DNA from: Pseudomonas sp. dw_612
Lineage (GTDB): Bacteria; Pseudomonadota; Gammaproteobacteria; Pseudomonadales; Pseudomonadaceae
Reading direction: 5' to 3'
Assembly: GCF_018449725.1 (NCBI RefSeq)
Contig: NZ_JAAVVC010000004.1
Span: 310,001-374,000, forward strand
DNA: 64,000 nt
Both the position numbers and the translations under genes were made by a program. Positions within the stretch are counted from its first letter, which is position 1. The number at the start of each line of letters is the position of its first letter. The notes beneath the pieces are model-generated. The model was not told where the DNA came from. It made no database searches and saw only the letters and a program-made list of their open reading frames with translations. This document shows positions 8,071-20,000 of this stretch, in pieces.

Positions 8071-11000
8071 CTACAAGGTCAGCTGCCCCCGCTCCTCCTC
8101 GGTCAATTGCTGCCGCGCCTGGTCGTCCAGTGCCCCGGCGCCCAGGACTTGCACCGGGCTGTCGGGGTTGTAGGCCTTGGTGGGTGCCAGGCTCGCGCCG
8201 TCCCGGGACGGGGCCAGTTGTTCCGAGCCGAAGCTCAGCACCTGCACGGTAAACACCGAGGCCTGGTTCTGTCTCGCCGCCGCTTGCTGCTGGCGGGCCA
8301 CGTCTTCCGCCGCTTGGGTGGCTGAGGTCGCGGCCGAGCTGGCCGAGGTGATGGCCCCGGTGTTCACCGATGCACTCACCGGTACGCCGGAGGATTTGCC
8401 CTGGGTCTGGATGTTCGCGGCGTTGACCACGGTCAGCGCGGCGATGTTGACGTTGCCCGACACCCGGATCCCCGCCTCGCCGGCATCGATGGTGCCCAGC
8501 GGCGCGATCAAGTCGATGTCCCCCGGCGGCACTTCCGGGATCGGGTTCAAAGTCGCGATCCCGGCGCCGGTGCTGGGTACCGATGGCGACAGGGTCACAT
8601 TGCCCCACGTGTCGTAGACGCGTTTCGGCGGCGTATACACCACAGTGGTTTTCGAGCCGCGCCCGGCGTTGATATCACCCTGGGCCGACCAGCCGAAAAT
8701 CGAACCGCCAAACGTGGTCATGATCCGGCTCTGGCCCAGCAGGATGCTGTCCTGGGCGTAGAGCTGAATGTCGCCGGAGCCTTGGGTGATCACCCCCGCC
8801 GTGGACGGAGGCGCCGCGCCTTCGATGCCGTAGATCTGCCGCCCACCCGGGGTCAGCACCTGGATGTCGCCACCAAAATCGGTGTGAATGCCCGCGCCGC
8901 CGTAGAGCGTGACGTCGCCGTCGTAGTTGATGGTATTGCCGGCCACGTCCTTCGCCGGGAACAACGCGGCAATCGCCTCGCGTCCGCGCACATAACTGCC
9001 GCTGCGGGTGGCGCCGACGGTGTTGTATTCGCGACCGCCAGCCTTCAACTCAGCGAAGTAAATCTTGCGGGCGAACACCCGTTGTTGCTCGGCCGGCAGT
9101 GCCGCGAAGTACGCCTGCGCCTGAGTGTCGTCACCCTTGAATCCGAAGCGCTCGCGCAGCCACTGATTCAGGTCGGTGCTGTAGTTCTTGATCGCCCCCT
9201 GCCCCAGATACCGCGCCAACAAGCCTTGATAATTCGGCCCTTGGGCGCCGGCACCGACGATCAGCGAAATCGACGCACCGCCCTCGTTCACCGCAGAGCG
9301 CGCATCGACGTTGCCGATGCTGTTAAACCCGCCTTCCTGATAGACCTGGCCCACGCCCGAACCGGCGCCGTACAGGTTGCGCCCGGCGCTGACTTCCAGC
9401 AGACCCGGCCCGGCGACGTTGAAGGTGCTCAGGCGAATATCGCGCCCGGCAGACACCACGGAAATGTCATCGGCCCGGCTGTGCACGATCAGGTTGCCGG
9501 TGGACTGCCCAAACGACTGGCCATTGATACTGGCAGGGACGTCGGTGAAGGTAGCCAACGGCGTGCCCGCATTAACGATGTCGCGCCCGGCCATGACCCG
9601 TAATGGGCCACTGCCCTCGTAGCGCACTTCGTTACCCGACCCTGGGTAGCGCAGAATTTCACCGGTGCGTAAGCCGATGATGTCGCCGTTGATGGCGTAA
9701 AAACGCACGGGTTGGCGAGCCGGCCACGCCTGTTGGGTAAAGGTGTTGGCACCGAAGGTGAACAACGAGAAAGCGTTGGCTTCTTTGTAGACGTCCGCGC
9801 TGAGATTGCTATAGAGGACGGTGCCGAAGGCATTCGTACCGGCAAAAGCCGGGTTGAACGGCGTGGGCATGCTCGCGGGGTCGGCGCCGGATTGCGTCAC
9901 CGCATAACCGCCGGCGTAGATCGAGTCGCCGGCAATCAGTTGCAGCTCGGCATTGGCCGACGGCGCAGTCATGAGCGAGTAAGCCGATGAGTTGCCACTG
10001 CGACCCGATGCCGAAGCACCGTAATAGAGGCTGCCATTGGCCGCCACCGCGCGCAGGATCGACGGGTAGAACATGCGTCCACCCACGGCGGGTGTGTTCA
10101 GGCTTGGCTGGATTTCACTCTTCAAGAACGGCGTCAGGTTGCCGCCCGCACTGAACAGATCGATGGCGGTGTTCGGCGTCCACAACGAGAAGCCGCTGTA
10201 GCCAAAACCGTCATGCTCGACACCGTCCGCGTCGGTGAAAGCGGTGGCGTTGCGCATCTCCAGACGGCCAGGGTCACCGACGCCATCGAGCACCAGGTCG
10301 CCGCGACTGTTCAGGCGCACGCCGGCATCACCGGCCACCACGCTCACGCCGCCCTGGGCATTGGCCAGGGTCGCCGTGTAGGCGTCATAGGCGCGGGACT
10401 CTTTCGGCTCCTGTTGCGAACTCACGCTGCCATAGGTCAGGTCCAGCGCACCCACGGCACCGGCCTGAAGTTGCAAGGCCCCGCGCAGGTTGACCAAGGT
10501 GCCTTTAAGGTCAGTGGTCCTGTCGTTGGCCGCCGCTCGGGCCGCCTCCGACGGGTTGAGCCGGCCACCGATGTGCACCTGCATGTCGCCGCCACCGGTC
10601 AACACCAGGTTGCCGTCACTGGCCACCCGGCCGGTGCTGCCCACGGCCAGCGTGACACCCTGGCTGCGCTGGATGTCGGCCCCATTCAGCGTACCGCTGT
10701 AGCCCAACAAACCGGCGTCCGCGCCCGCGCGGATGTCGAGGTTGCCACCGCCCAGCGTACCAATACCGGTGAAGCCCACCAGCGCCGGGTCGCCGCTTGG
10801 CTGCCCGATGAACGTGCCGAAGTTGATCCACCAGGCCGTCGGAATCGCCGAACCATCGCCCTGGCGCCACAACCAGTTGCCCACTGCCGCGGATGCCAAT
10901 TGCTGGCGCACGTCGCCATTGGTCTCCGCCATGCGCCCGAGGGTGTCGCCGCGCAATTGTCCGCCAGCATTCAACCGCAGGTTACCGCCCTGCTCCGGGT

Positions 11001-14000
11001 ACCAGGCCTGATACGCCGCGCCCTGGGTCAAGGGTTCGTAGGCGCTGGCATCGACGCCCAATACCGTGCCGTCGGCGCCGTGCCCACGGGCTTGCTGATA
11101 CGGGTCAGGACCATCGCTGACGAGGGACGCCGATTGAGTGCCCGCCGTGTAGATACCGAACAGCGACTGCATATTGAAGTCGCCGGCGCTGAGCAAGTCG
11201 AGGTCGCCGGTACCGGTGCGCAATACGCTGTAAAGCTGGGTACTTGGCGTGACCGTGGTGCGCTGGGGTTCCGACGGCACCGGCATGGCGATGCACCAAT
11301 CCGGGATGCCACAGAGCCCGGCATCGATATCCGCAGGATCGACCGGCGAGCCCGGCTCCATGCCGATCGGGTTATCCGGCCCCCACACCCAAACGACTTT
11401 GGGCGGCGCCGGCTCACACCAACCCGCGACATCACAAAACCCGATATCAGCGGGGTCGACCGGCGTACCCGGTTCCATCCCGATCGGGTTATCCGGCCCC
11501 CACACCATGCCGGTCCCCGGATCATCCCCGGTGACCACACGCTTGGCCATGTAATGCCCGTCCGCCAGACGCAGATGCCCTTCGCTGCCCGTCACCCGGG
11601 TGCTGCGGGTGTCCGCCGCCTCGGTATCGGCCCCCGCCACCAGGCGCATCGACCACGACAACGAACCGTCCGGCAGCATCGTCGCCACCGCCCAGTTGCG
11701 ACCCTGTTGCCCGTTGACACTGGGGCGCAACTCGATCAGGTCAGTACCCTCGGCCAACTTGACGTCGGTTTCGGCCGGGATCACCCCGCCAATCGGCAAG
11801 GTATTGGCGCCGGATTGCACCAGGCCGACGTCCGGCAACGCCACACCTTTGGGCCAGACACCGGACTTCACGGCAACCGCCACGTTGAAGCGGCTGCCCG
11901 CGTCCAAACGTGTGTCGGCTGGCAATGTCACCGCCTCGGGCAGGATCGTCCCGGCGGCGTATAACAGGTTGCCATTGGCGTCACGCACGGCGGCGTTGAG
12001 CAAGGTGCCGGCCGCCAGGTTCAGCGGGGTATCCAGCACCAGCGCGTTCGGCAACAGAGTGCCGGCGTTCAGGGTCATGGCCTTGAACGGCAGGTCATAG
12101 TTGAGCACGCTGCCCGCCGGGTACTGGGTGCCGTCGGCCAGTTCAACGCCACCACGGGGCACCACCACATCGCCGCCGAACGGTTGCTTGCCCGGAATCA
12201 GCAACCAACCGTTGCCATCGGTACGCCCTTCGGCATCCGCTGCGTCCGGGGGCATGAAGCCGTCGGTGACGCTACCGAACACATCCAGGTTGCCCCCGGC
12301 ACGAATCACCAGGCTGCCCGGTTCGCCGGAACCATAGACAGCGGTTTTCTGACTGTGCGGGTTAAGGCTGGCGTAGCGGTAACCGGAGAGGTCGACGTCA
12401 CCGGAAATCACCATGTCGCCGTCAGCGGTGGCACTGGCGATCTGCACGCCCGGACGCAAGTGGAAGGCATCGGCGTAGGTCGCATTATTCAACCCGGCGA
12501 GCTTGCCATGGACCAACGCGGTGTTGACCAGCGCGGCGTCGATGAACGCAGTGCTTTCGGCGTGTTTGCCATTGAGGTAAGCCTGATCGATCACCTGATA
12601 CGGACGACCGTCGGCGTTGTTGCCACTGCCCATCGGCGCGTCGGTGTAGCGCTGCACGGCATTGAGGGTAATGTCCCGCGCGCCCTGAATCATCAGCGGC
12701 CCCCGGGCATCGATATCGATGTCATCCGCGCCCAGACGTCGGGCATTCAGTTCGAGGGTGCCGCGCTGGCGCCCATCGTTTTGCCCGGCGGCCTTGCCCA
12801 GCGGCGCATCGGTACCGTGGCGCAGGTCGATCCTTGCACCTTGCGCCAACACCAACGGGCCGTCCTGCGCGGTCAATTCGATGGACGCGCGGTTCGGCGA
12901 ATCGATGATCTTGCCGTAGCTGTCGACCCGCAATTGCGTGCCATGGGCATCCAGCAGCGCGGTGCTCGCCAGGGTCAAACCGGTCTTGCCCGCCAGACGA
13001 ATGCTGCCGACCTTGCGACCACTGGCGTCCACCGTGCCGAGCACCGTCAGGCTACCGTTGTCCACCGAGACATTGATTTGGTTGGCCTTCAATTCATTGC
13101 CGATCACCAGATCGCCGCGCTTGAGCTGAAAGCTGCGCGAGCCAAACACCTGATCACGATTCAGGCGCTGGTTGAGCGCGGCAAAATCACCGACGCTCTG
13201 CGCACGAATATCCACCCCGCCCGCCAAGTAAGGCACCAGCGTGCCGCCAGCGTTGTACTCACCGCTGGCACTGCCGAGGATCTGCCCCTGCAAGTCCACC
13301 AGGCCCGCTGTTTCATCCAGGGCATAGGCGCTCAACTGGCCCGCGTCGTTATTGCGCGCACTCAAGTCGATGACTGACCCGGCGGCCTGGCGGATGTTGC
13401 CGGTTGCGCTCTTGAGGATCAGGTCGCCGCCCCAGCTGTATTTGCGCACATCGTTGAGCAGCAGCTCGCGACCGGCCATATCGATTTGTGCGGCATCGCC
13501 AAGGGTCAGGTCGCCGCTGCTGGTCAGGGTCAACTTACCGCTGGGCAGGCGCACGGTGCTGTCGAGCCGCACGTTTTGGCCGTCGAGGGCCAGTTCCGCG
13601 CCCAGGGCTGAAGCATCCACGGCGCCAGCGTTGAGGCCCGCGATGCCGGACACCGTGATGTCGCCCCCGGCCTGGATACGATTGACCGAACCGGCCTCGC
13701 CGGTCCACAGCGGCGTGCTGACCCGCAGGTCGCCGCCGCTGTAGGTAAAGCCGCTTCCCGCCACGTAATCGCCTTGGGATTGATAGACCTTCAGGCCACC
13801 GGTGTGGTTGGCCGTGATGCGCTGGGTCGCCGTGAGATTGACCTGATTGAAGCCCAGGGCCAGGCGTTGGCTGTCGTTGTTGTGCGCCTGGCTGCTCGGC
13901 CCATAGCCGAATTCCAGGGTGCCGACCTGAATATCGAGCACACCGCTGCCGGTGCCTGCGCCGTGGGCAATCGGGGTCACCGGCGTCGAGCTGGCACCGT

Positions 14001-17000
14001 TCCAGACGAGGGTGCCGGTGCGGATCGTCGCTCGATCACCCGCCGCGCCATCGCCGTAAATCGCCGGGGTGCCGAGCACCAGCCGTTGCAGGCGCGACTG
14101 GCCGTTCTGATCGAGGGTGCTGAGTTCGGCGGTGCCGTAGAAGTTCACCGAATCCCGAGCGTTCAGCACCAGGTTTTCCAGGGCCGGCGCGCCTTTGGCG
14201 GTGTCGCCCCGCAACAGGCGATCGAGCACCTGCTGATTGAGCGTCAGGCCCTGGGGCAAGGCGTTGCGTTGCTGCGCGGCCGCCAGGGCTTGGGCCGAAC
14301 CGATGTTCACCCCGCCCACCGCCAACACCAGGTTGCGGGTACCGAAACGCACCGAGTCATCGAGGCTGAAGGTGTTGTCGGTGGCCACGGTGATGGAACC
14401 GTCGGAATACAGCTCGGTGGTGCCGGTGCACGTCAACGTGGTGCACAGACCGATGCGCACCGGACTCGGCCCGGTCAGGCTCGAAGGCTCGGCGGTTGGC
14501 GGCAACATGTCGAGCCAGCCGTTGGACACGGCCAACACGCCGTTCTTACCCGGATCGTAAATGAACCCCGAACGTGAATCGTACGGCGCCTTGCCCTGCC
14601 CCAAGGTATTGATCCCCGCCCCTTGTTCGACCACGATGCCGTCGCTGGCTTGCCCGTTCGACACCAGGAACACTTCGCCTGCCTTGAGCTGTGAGCCCTG
14701 GCGCAGGTAAAGGTCCTGGAGCCGCCCGTCGAGTCGCACCAGATTGCCGCCCTGGCCGTATTGCACGCTCGGCAATCCACCGATCGCCAGTCGCGGTGCC
14801 TGTAGCGCATTGAGTTCACTGTCCAGGATCGACACACCGCTGAAGCCCGGCGTGGCAGCGTTGCCCGCGGCTACCACTTCCAGCCTGCCACCCAGGGCGA
14901 GCACCCCGACGCTGCCGCCCAAACCTTCGCCGACCGGGGCAAAGTTGGCCCGGCCCTTGAAGTTGAAAGCCTGGGCAAAAGCGTCGGTGTCGGTGCCGGG
15001 ACCGGTGAAGTTGAGCAACAGGGTTTTGCCGTCCGCTTCGATCATCGGTCGTGGCACGCCCTTGAGCGCGGCGTCGGCCTTGGCGAACGCGGCGTAACCG
15101 GTTTCGTTGTATTGCGAATAGCGACGCAGCACGTCCGCCGACGTCACGATCCACTGACTGGACAGAGGGTCGCGAATTCCGGTGTTGGCAATCGACAGGC
15201 TGCCCGAGGTCGCCCACGAACCGTTGCGCAGGGCCAGGCTCTTGCCCTGGGTGCCGGCGCTGGCCAGGCCGTTGAGTTCGACCCGGAACGCGCCGGGCAG
15301 CAAGGCATAACTGGCCGGCATCAAGGTGTAGGTGCCCGCCGGCAAACCCGGTACCCCGGCATCGAGGGTGATGCGCTGGCCGATCGCCGGATCTCGCACA
15401 CCGCTTTCGCCCGCCAGCGGCGCGTAAACCGATGGATCGCCGGGCACGATGGCGTACACCGGGTTGGTGCCCAGGCCGGGCAAGGTGAACCGCCCATCCA
15501 CGCCGTTCTGGACCAACGGGTTGTAACGGGCATCGGTGGAACCGCCGCGCCCGGAGATAAACCCGGCACCGGTCAACTCGCCGCCGCCGGACAAATCCAG
15601 GACCGCGCCCGACTGCACGTCGATGTGCTGGCCGGTCAAGCCAATGCCCACGGTGAGCACACTGTTGGCATCGGCACCGCCCACGCCTTTGAGCTCGACG
15701 GTCTTGCCGTTGTACTGGTACGTCAAGCCATCGACGGTGCCGCCATAAGGCATCAACAGACCCGCGCCGCTGACCGAGGTCACGCTGCCGGGCAACAACT
15801 CGACGTTCTGCACCAGCGCAGTGTCGACCCCGAGCGCCAGGTTGCCCAGGGGCGCGCGAATCACCCCGCCCTGCTTGATGGTGCCGGCGTCCAGGCTCAA
15901 TTGGCCGAATGCCGAGTACGGAACGGCGGGCAGGCTGTCAGTGGTGCGGCCGATAGTCAGGGTGGAATCGGCAGTGGTCTGAATCCGCGTCTTGGCCCCG
16001 GTGACCGGAGACAGTTGCGCCGCCAACAGGCTGAGGTCGGCATTGCTTTGCAGTTGGGTGAAGCCCGAAACGTTGAGGGCGGTAGCACCGAGCAAGCGCA
16101 GGTCGCCTTCGCTGCGCAACGTGGTGAGGGCAAAGCCTCGACGGTCCACCAGCAAGCCCGTTTCCTGATGTTGCTCCAGGGTGCCGTGGGCGCCGAACGT
16201 GACGTTGTCGCGCACATCCAGCAGGTTCGCGCTCAACAGCAATTGCGCCTGACTGTCACGGGTGGACAGGCCGCCCTGCACCGTCGGGCGCACAGCCGCA
16301 TCGGAACCCGTGGTCGAGCCGGTGGCCGTCGCGCCGGCCAGGCGCAGGTAGGGCGCCTGCAACGACACACGGCTGTCCAGTGCGGCGTTTTCCGCCAGGG
16401 CCAGAGAGCCCGCGTACAGGTTCAGGCTTTGTTTCAGGCTCAGGTTCACATCGCCGTCAAAGGACAGGATGCCGTTACTCAGCAATGACAGGTTGTCGAA
16501 ACCGCCGTTGACGATCCGCGCCACGTCCAGCCGCCCTTGACCGTAGGCCAGCGGCGCCGACGGGTCTGCACTTGCCCCCGGTTGCTGCGACAGGATCAAT
16601 TCCCGCGGCACCCGCACGCCATCGTCGATGGTGCGCTTGAGGTACAGCCCGGTCTCCAGCGCCACCGACAAGTTGCCTCCCGCCGCGCCTGCGCCACCGG
16701 ATGCCGCGCTGAGCTGGCCGTCGAGCACCAGGCCATTGTTGGAACTCAAGGCAATCTTGCCACCGGCGCTGGCTATCGAGCGCGGGCCTTGGTCACGAAT
16801 GTCCAGCTCAGCCCGGGCACCGTCAGCCAGCAGCCGCGAACCCTGTTCCAACACCACAAACAGGTCCGGCGCCTTGGCCGTGCCCTGATCGGCGTTGATC
16901 TCGCCGCCAATCACGATACTGCCGCCCGCGCCCACCCGACCGTAACGCCGGCCCTGGGCATCGAGGGCCGTCACTGCCCGCGCCGACACATCGATCACAC

Positions 17001-20000
17001 CGCTGCTGCCCAGGCGAATCGAGCGTTGGTGCGCCGCCTCGTCGAGGCCATTGGCGATCGTCACCGGGTTGATCTGGCCCAGGTTCACCGAGCCACCCCA
17101 GGCGTTGAGCTGGCCGTTGACGGTCAATTGGCCGATGCTCGCCAGGCTCAATGCGCGGCCCGGATCGACGTTCAGCACCGCGCCTTTCTCAATGGTCAGG
17201 CTGACGTTTGGCCGGTCGCTCAATGGCGACAGCAATGTACCGGCGCTCAGGCTTAAATCCGCGCCCGCCCGTTGGCTGAGCACGCCTTTGATCGGGTCTT
17301 CCTGATACAGCTCCGGGGTCCACACTTCCAGCAACTGCCCGGTCTGGGAACTGTCGTTGCCCTGCACGTCCGGGCGCAGGCGATACACCGGCCGGGTGAC
17401 ATTCACCTGACTGTCCGCCAGCACCGTCAGGCCTTGGTTGCCGCTTACCCGATACTGGCCGAAGCCCTTGTTGAAAAAGTCCGCAGCCAGGATCAGCGAG
17501 CCGTCGTCCACAGCCGCTGGCGGGCTGCCGATTTGCACTTTTCCAGCCTGGATATCCAGGGTGCCGGCGCCATCGACGCCGAACCCCAGCAGCTCGGCAC
17601 CGATCAGCAATCGGCCGGTGGAATCGCTGCTGTTGGCATTCGCTGCCAGGGTGATGTCGCCACCGCGACCACCCTGCAATTTATTGTTGCTGAGCAAGGT
17701 TGCGCCCGATGACACGTCGATCCGGCTGTCCTGTTGCAACAGCACGTCGCCACTGCTGCGCAACGACACCGTGCCGCCGTTGCGATAGGCCAGGCCGTCG
17801 CTTTGCACATCACTCAACGATTGATTGCGCCACAAGCCGCTGGCATCCAGTTGCACGCCTTTGGCCACGACGACCGCGGCTTTGCTGCCGGCCGGTGCGT
17901 TCAGTTGCGTGTCTTCGATCTTGTCGAGATTCAGTTGATTGAGCACGTTGCCTACGCGGATGCTGCCGCTGCGCGCCATCAGGTCGGCGTTCACATCAAT
18001 GCTTGGGCCGTACAGGGTGATGTCGCCACCAGGGGCCACCTGCAACGCGCCATCGACCACAATCCGGTCCTTGGCGGCGACTTTGATTGCGCCCAGTTCG
18101 AAGTCATTCAGCACACGGCTGTTCAACGTCAGGTGGCCTTTGCGTTCGGCGGCCACCGTGTCGTCCAGCGCGATGGTGTCACCGAGCGGCGTCTGTTCGT
18201 CGCTGAAGCTGACCGTGTCCAGCACCGCCCCCAACTGATTATTCAGAGTGCCGGTACTTGGCAGATAGCGCGGCACGTAGCTGCCGACGATCAACTGCGC
18301 GCCACGGGCGGCGCTGTTCTGGGTTTGCTGGTAACCGTCGAGCCCGGCCTGGGGCGCCTGGGTTTGCCGGTCGCCCTGGAAGGTCTTGCCCAGCAGTTCG
18401 CCGTCAAGCACGGCGTTGTTGGTCGCGACCACCAGTTGCCCGGCATCGCGGCCGACGCTGTAGCCACTTTCGTAACGCTCACGGGGCGCGATCAGCGGGT
18501 TGTAGAAATAGTCGGTCTGGCCCCAACGCTGGCTGTGGTTTTCATAGCCCTTGTAGACGCCTGTGTAGAGCAGATCACCGGGGGCTTTCGACACTTCATA
18601 CAAGCGACCGTCGGCACCCTTGAGCCAGCTCTGCTGGACCACGCCGCCCTGCACATCGAGGGTGCCGCCGGACAGGTTGATCTGCGAACCCTGGCGGGTC
18701 ACCAGGTCATTGCCGGTAAAGGTCAGGCTGCCACCCTGGGCCATCCATTCGCCGACGCTGTGGTTGCGGGTGCCGAGGTAACCGCCGACTTCCAGCAAGC
18801 CACCGGCGGTGTACCAACGGTCCGTGGCATAGCCGTTGACCCCGGCGGCCACGTGCACCAGATCCCGCACATCGACCCACACGTCCGTGCTATTGAGGCT
18901 GCCCTTGTCACGGTTGCCCGACGCATCGCGCTGTTCGTTGCCCTGGATGTTGACCTTGATGCTGTTGGCTTCCATCGCCACCTTGACGCCGACCGCGCCG
19001 GACACATCGATGATCGTGCCCTCCTGCACCAGGCTGCGCTTGCCGGCGCTGACCGCGACCTGGCCGCCGGTGGCCAGCACGATCGAGCCACCCGCAAAAT
19101 CCACGGTGCCGCCGCTGACGATTTCCACCCGCGACTGATCGGTGCGATCACTGACTTTGCTCAGGTTGTCGAAGCGCCCGGTGGCGTTGTTCGGCAGCAC
19201 GCCGTTGAGGTTATTGATCGCGGCCTGACGCTGGCTGTCCAGCGCCGACGCGCCCTGCTCCAGCAGGATCGTACTGACGCTGCCCTGGCCAAGCGTAACG
19301 CTGCCGGTAGCATCGCTGGCGGCGTTGAGCAGGTGAATCGTGCCGCGAGTGTCCACCGAAGTACTGGCCAGCAGCACGCCGTTTTGCTCGATCTGGTGCC
19401 CGGTCAGGGTGATGTCGCCGGTGGCCGCTTGAATAAAGCCGCTGTTGATCACCGTACCCGCCGTGCTGCCCGACTTGAGGCTGGTCGCCACTTCATTGCC
19501 GCGCGTGGTCGATTGCTGGTTGCCCTCGGTGCCCGCGCCGCGGCGGATGTAAAAGCTGTCGCCAGCGGCCAGGGTTGCCTGGCCTTTGGGCGTGATGATC
19601 GAGCCGTCGTTGTGCACCTCGCTGCCGAGCAACAAGGCATAGCCGCCGGACTGCGTTGACGACGCGGCCGGCAGGGTTTGCAGCACGGCGCCCCGTTGTA
19701 CCTCGACCTTGCCGAACGCTTCGCTGAAGGTCGGCTGGGTGCCATTCTGGTCGACGTACAGACCGTTCTTGCTGAACTGATCATCGCTGATGTTGCCAGC
19801 GGCGGCCACCAGGTTACGCACGTTGACCTGGCTGCTGCCGCTGAACAGGATGCCGTTGCGGTTGACCAGCAGCACCGTGCCCGGCGCGTTGATCTGGCCG
19901 GCAATCACGCTGGCGCGGGCGTTGGGATCGTTGACGCGGTTGAGCACCGCCCAGTTCGACTGTTGAGCGAATTCGACCGTGGTGTCGCGGCCAACGTTGA

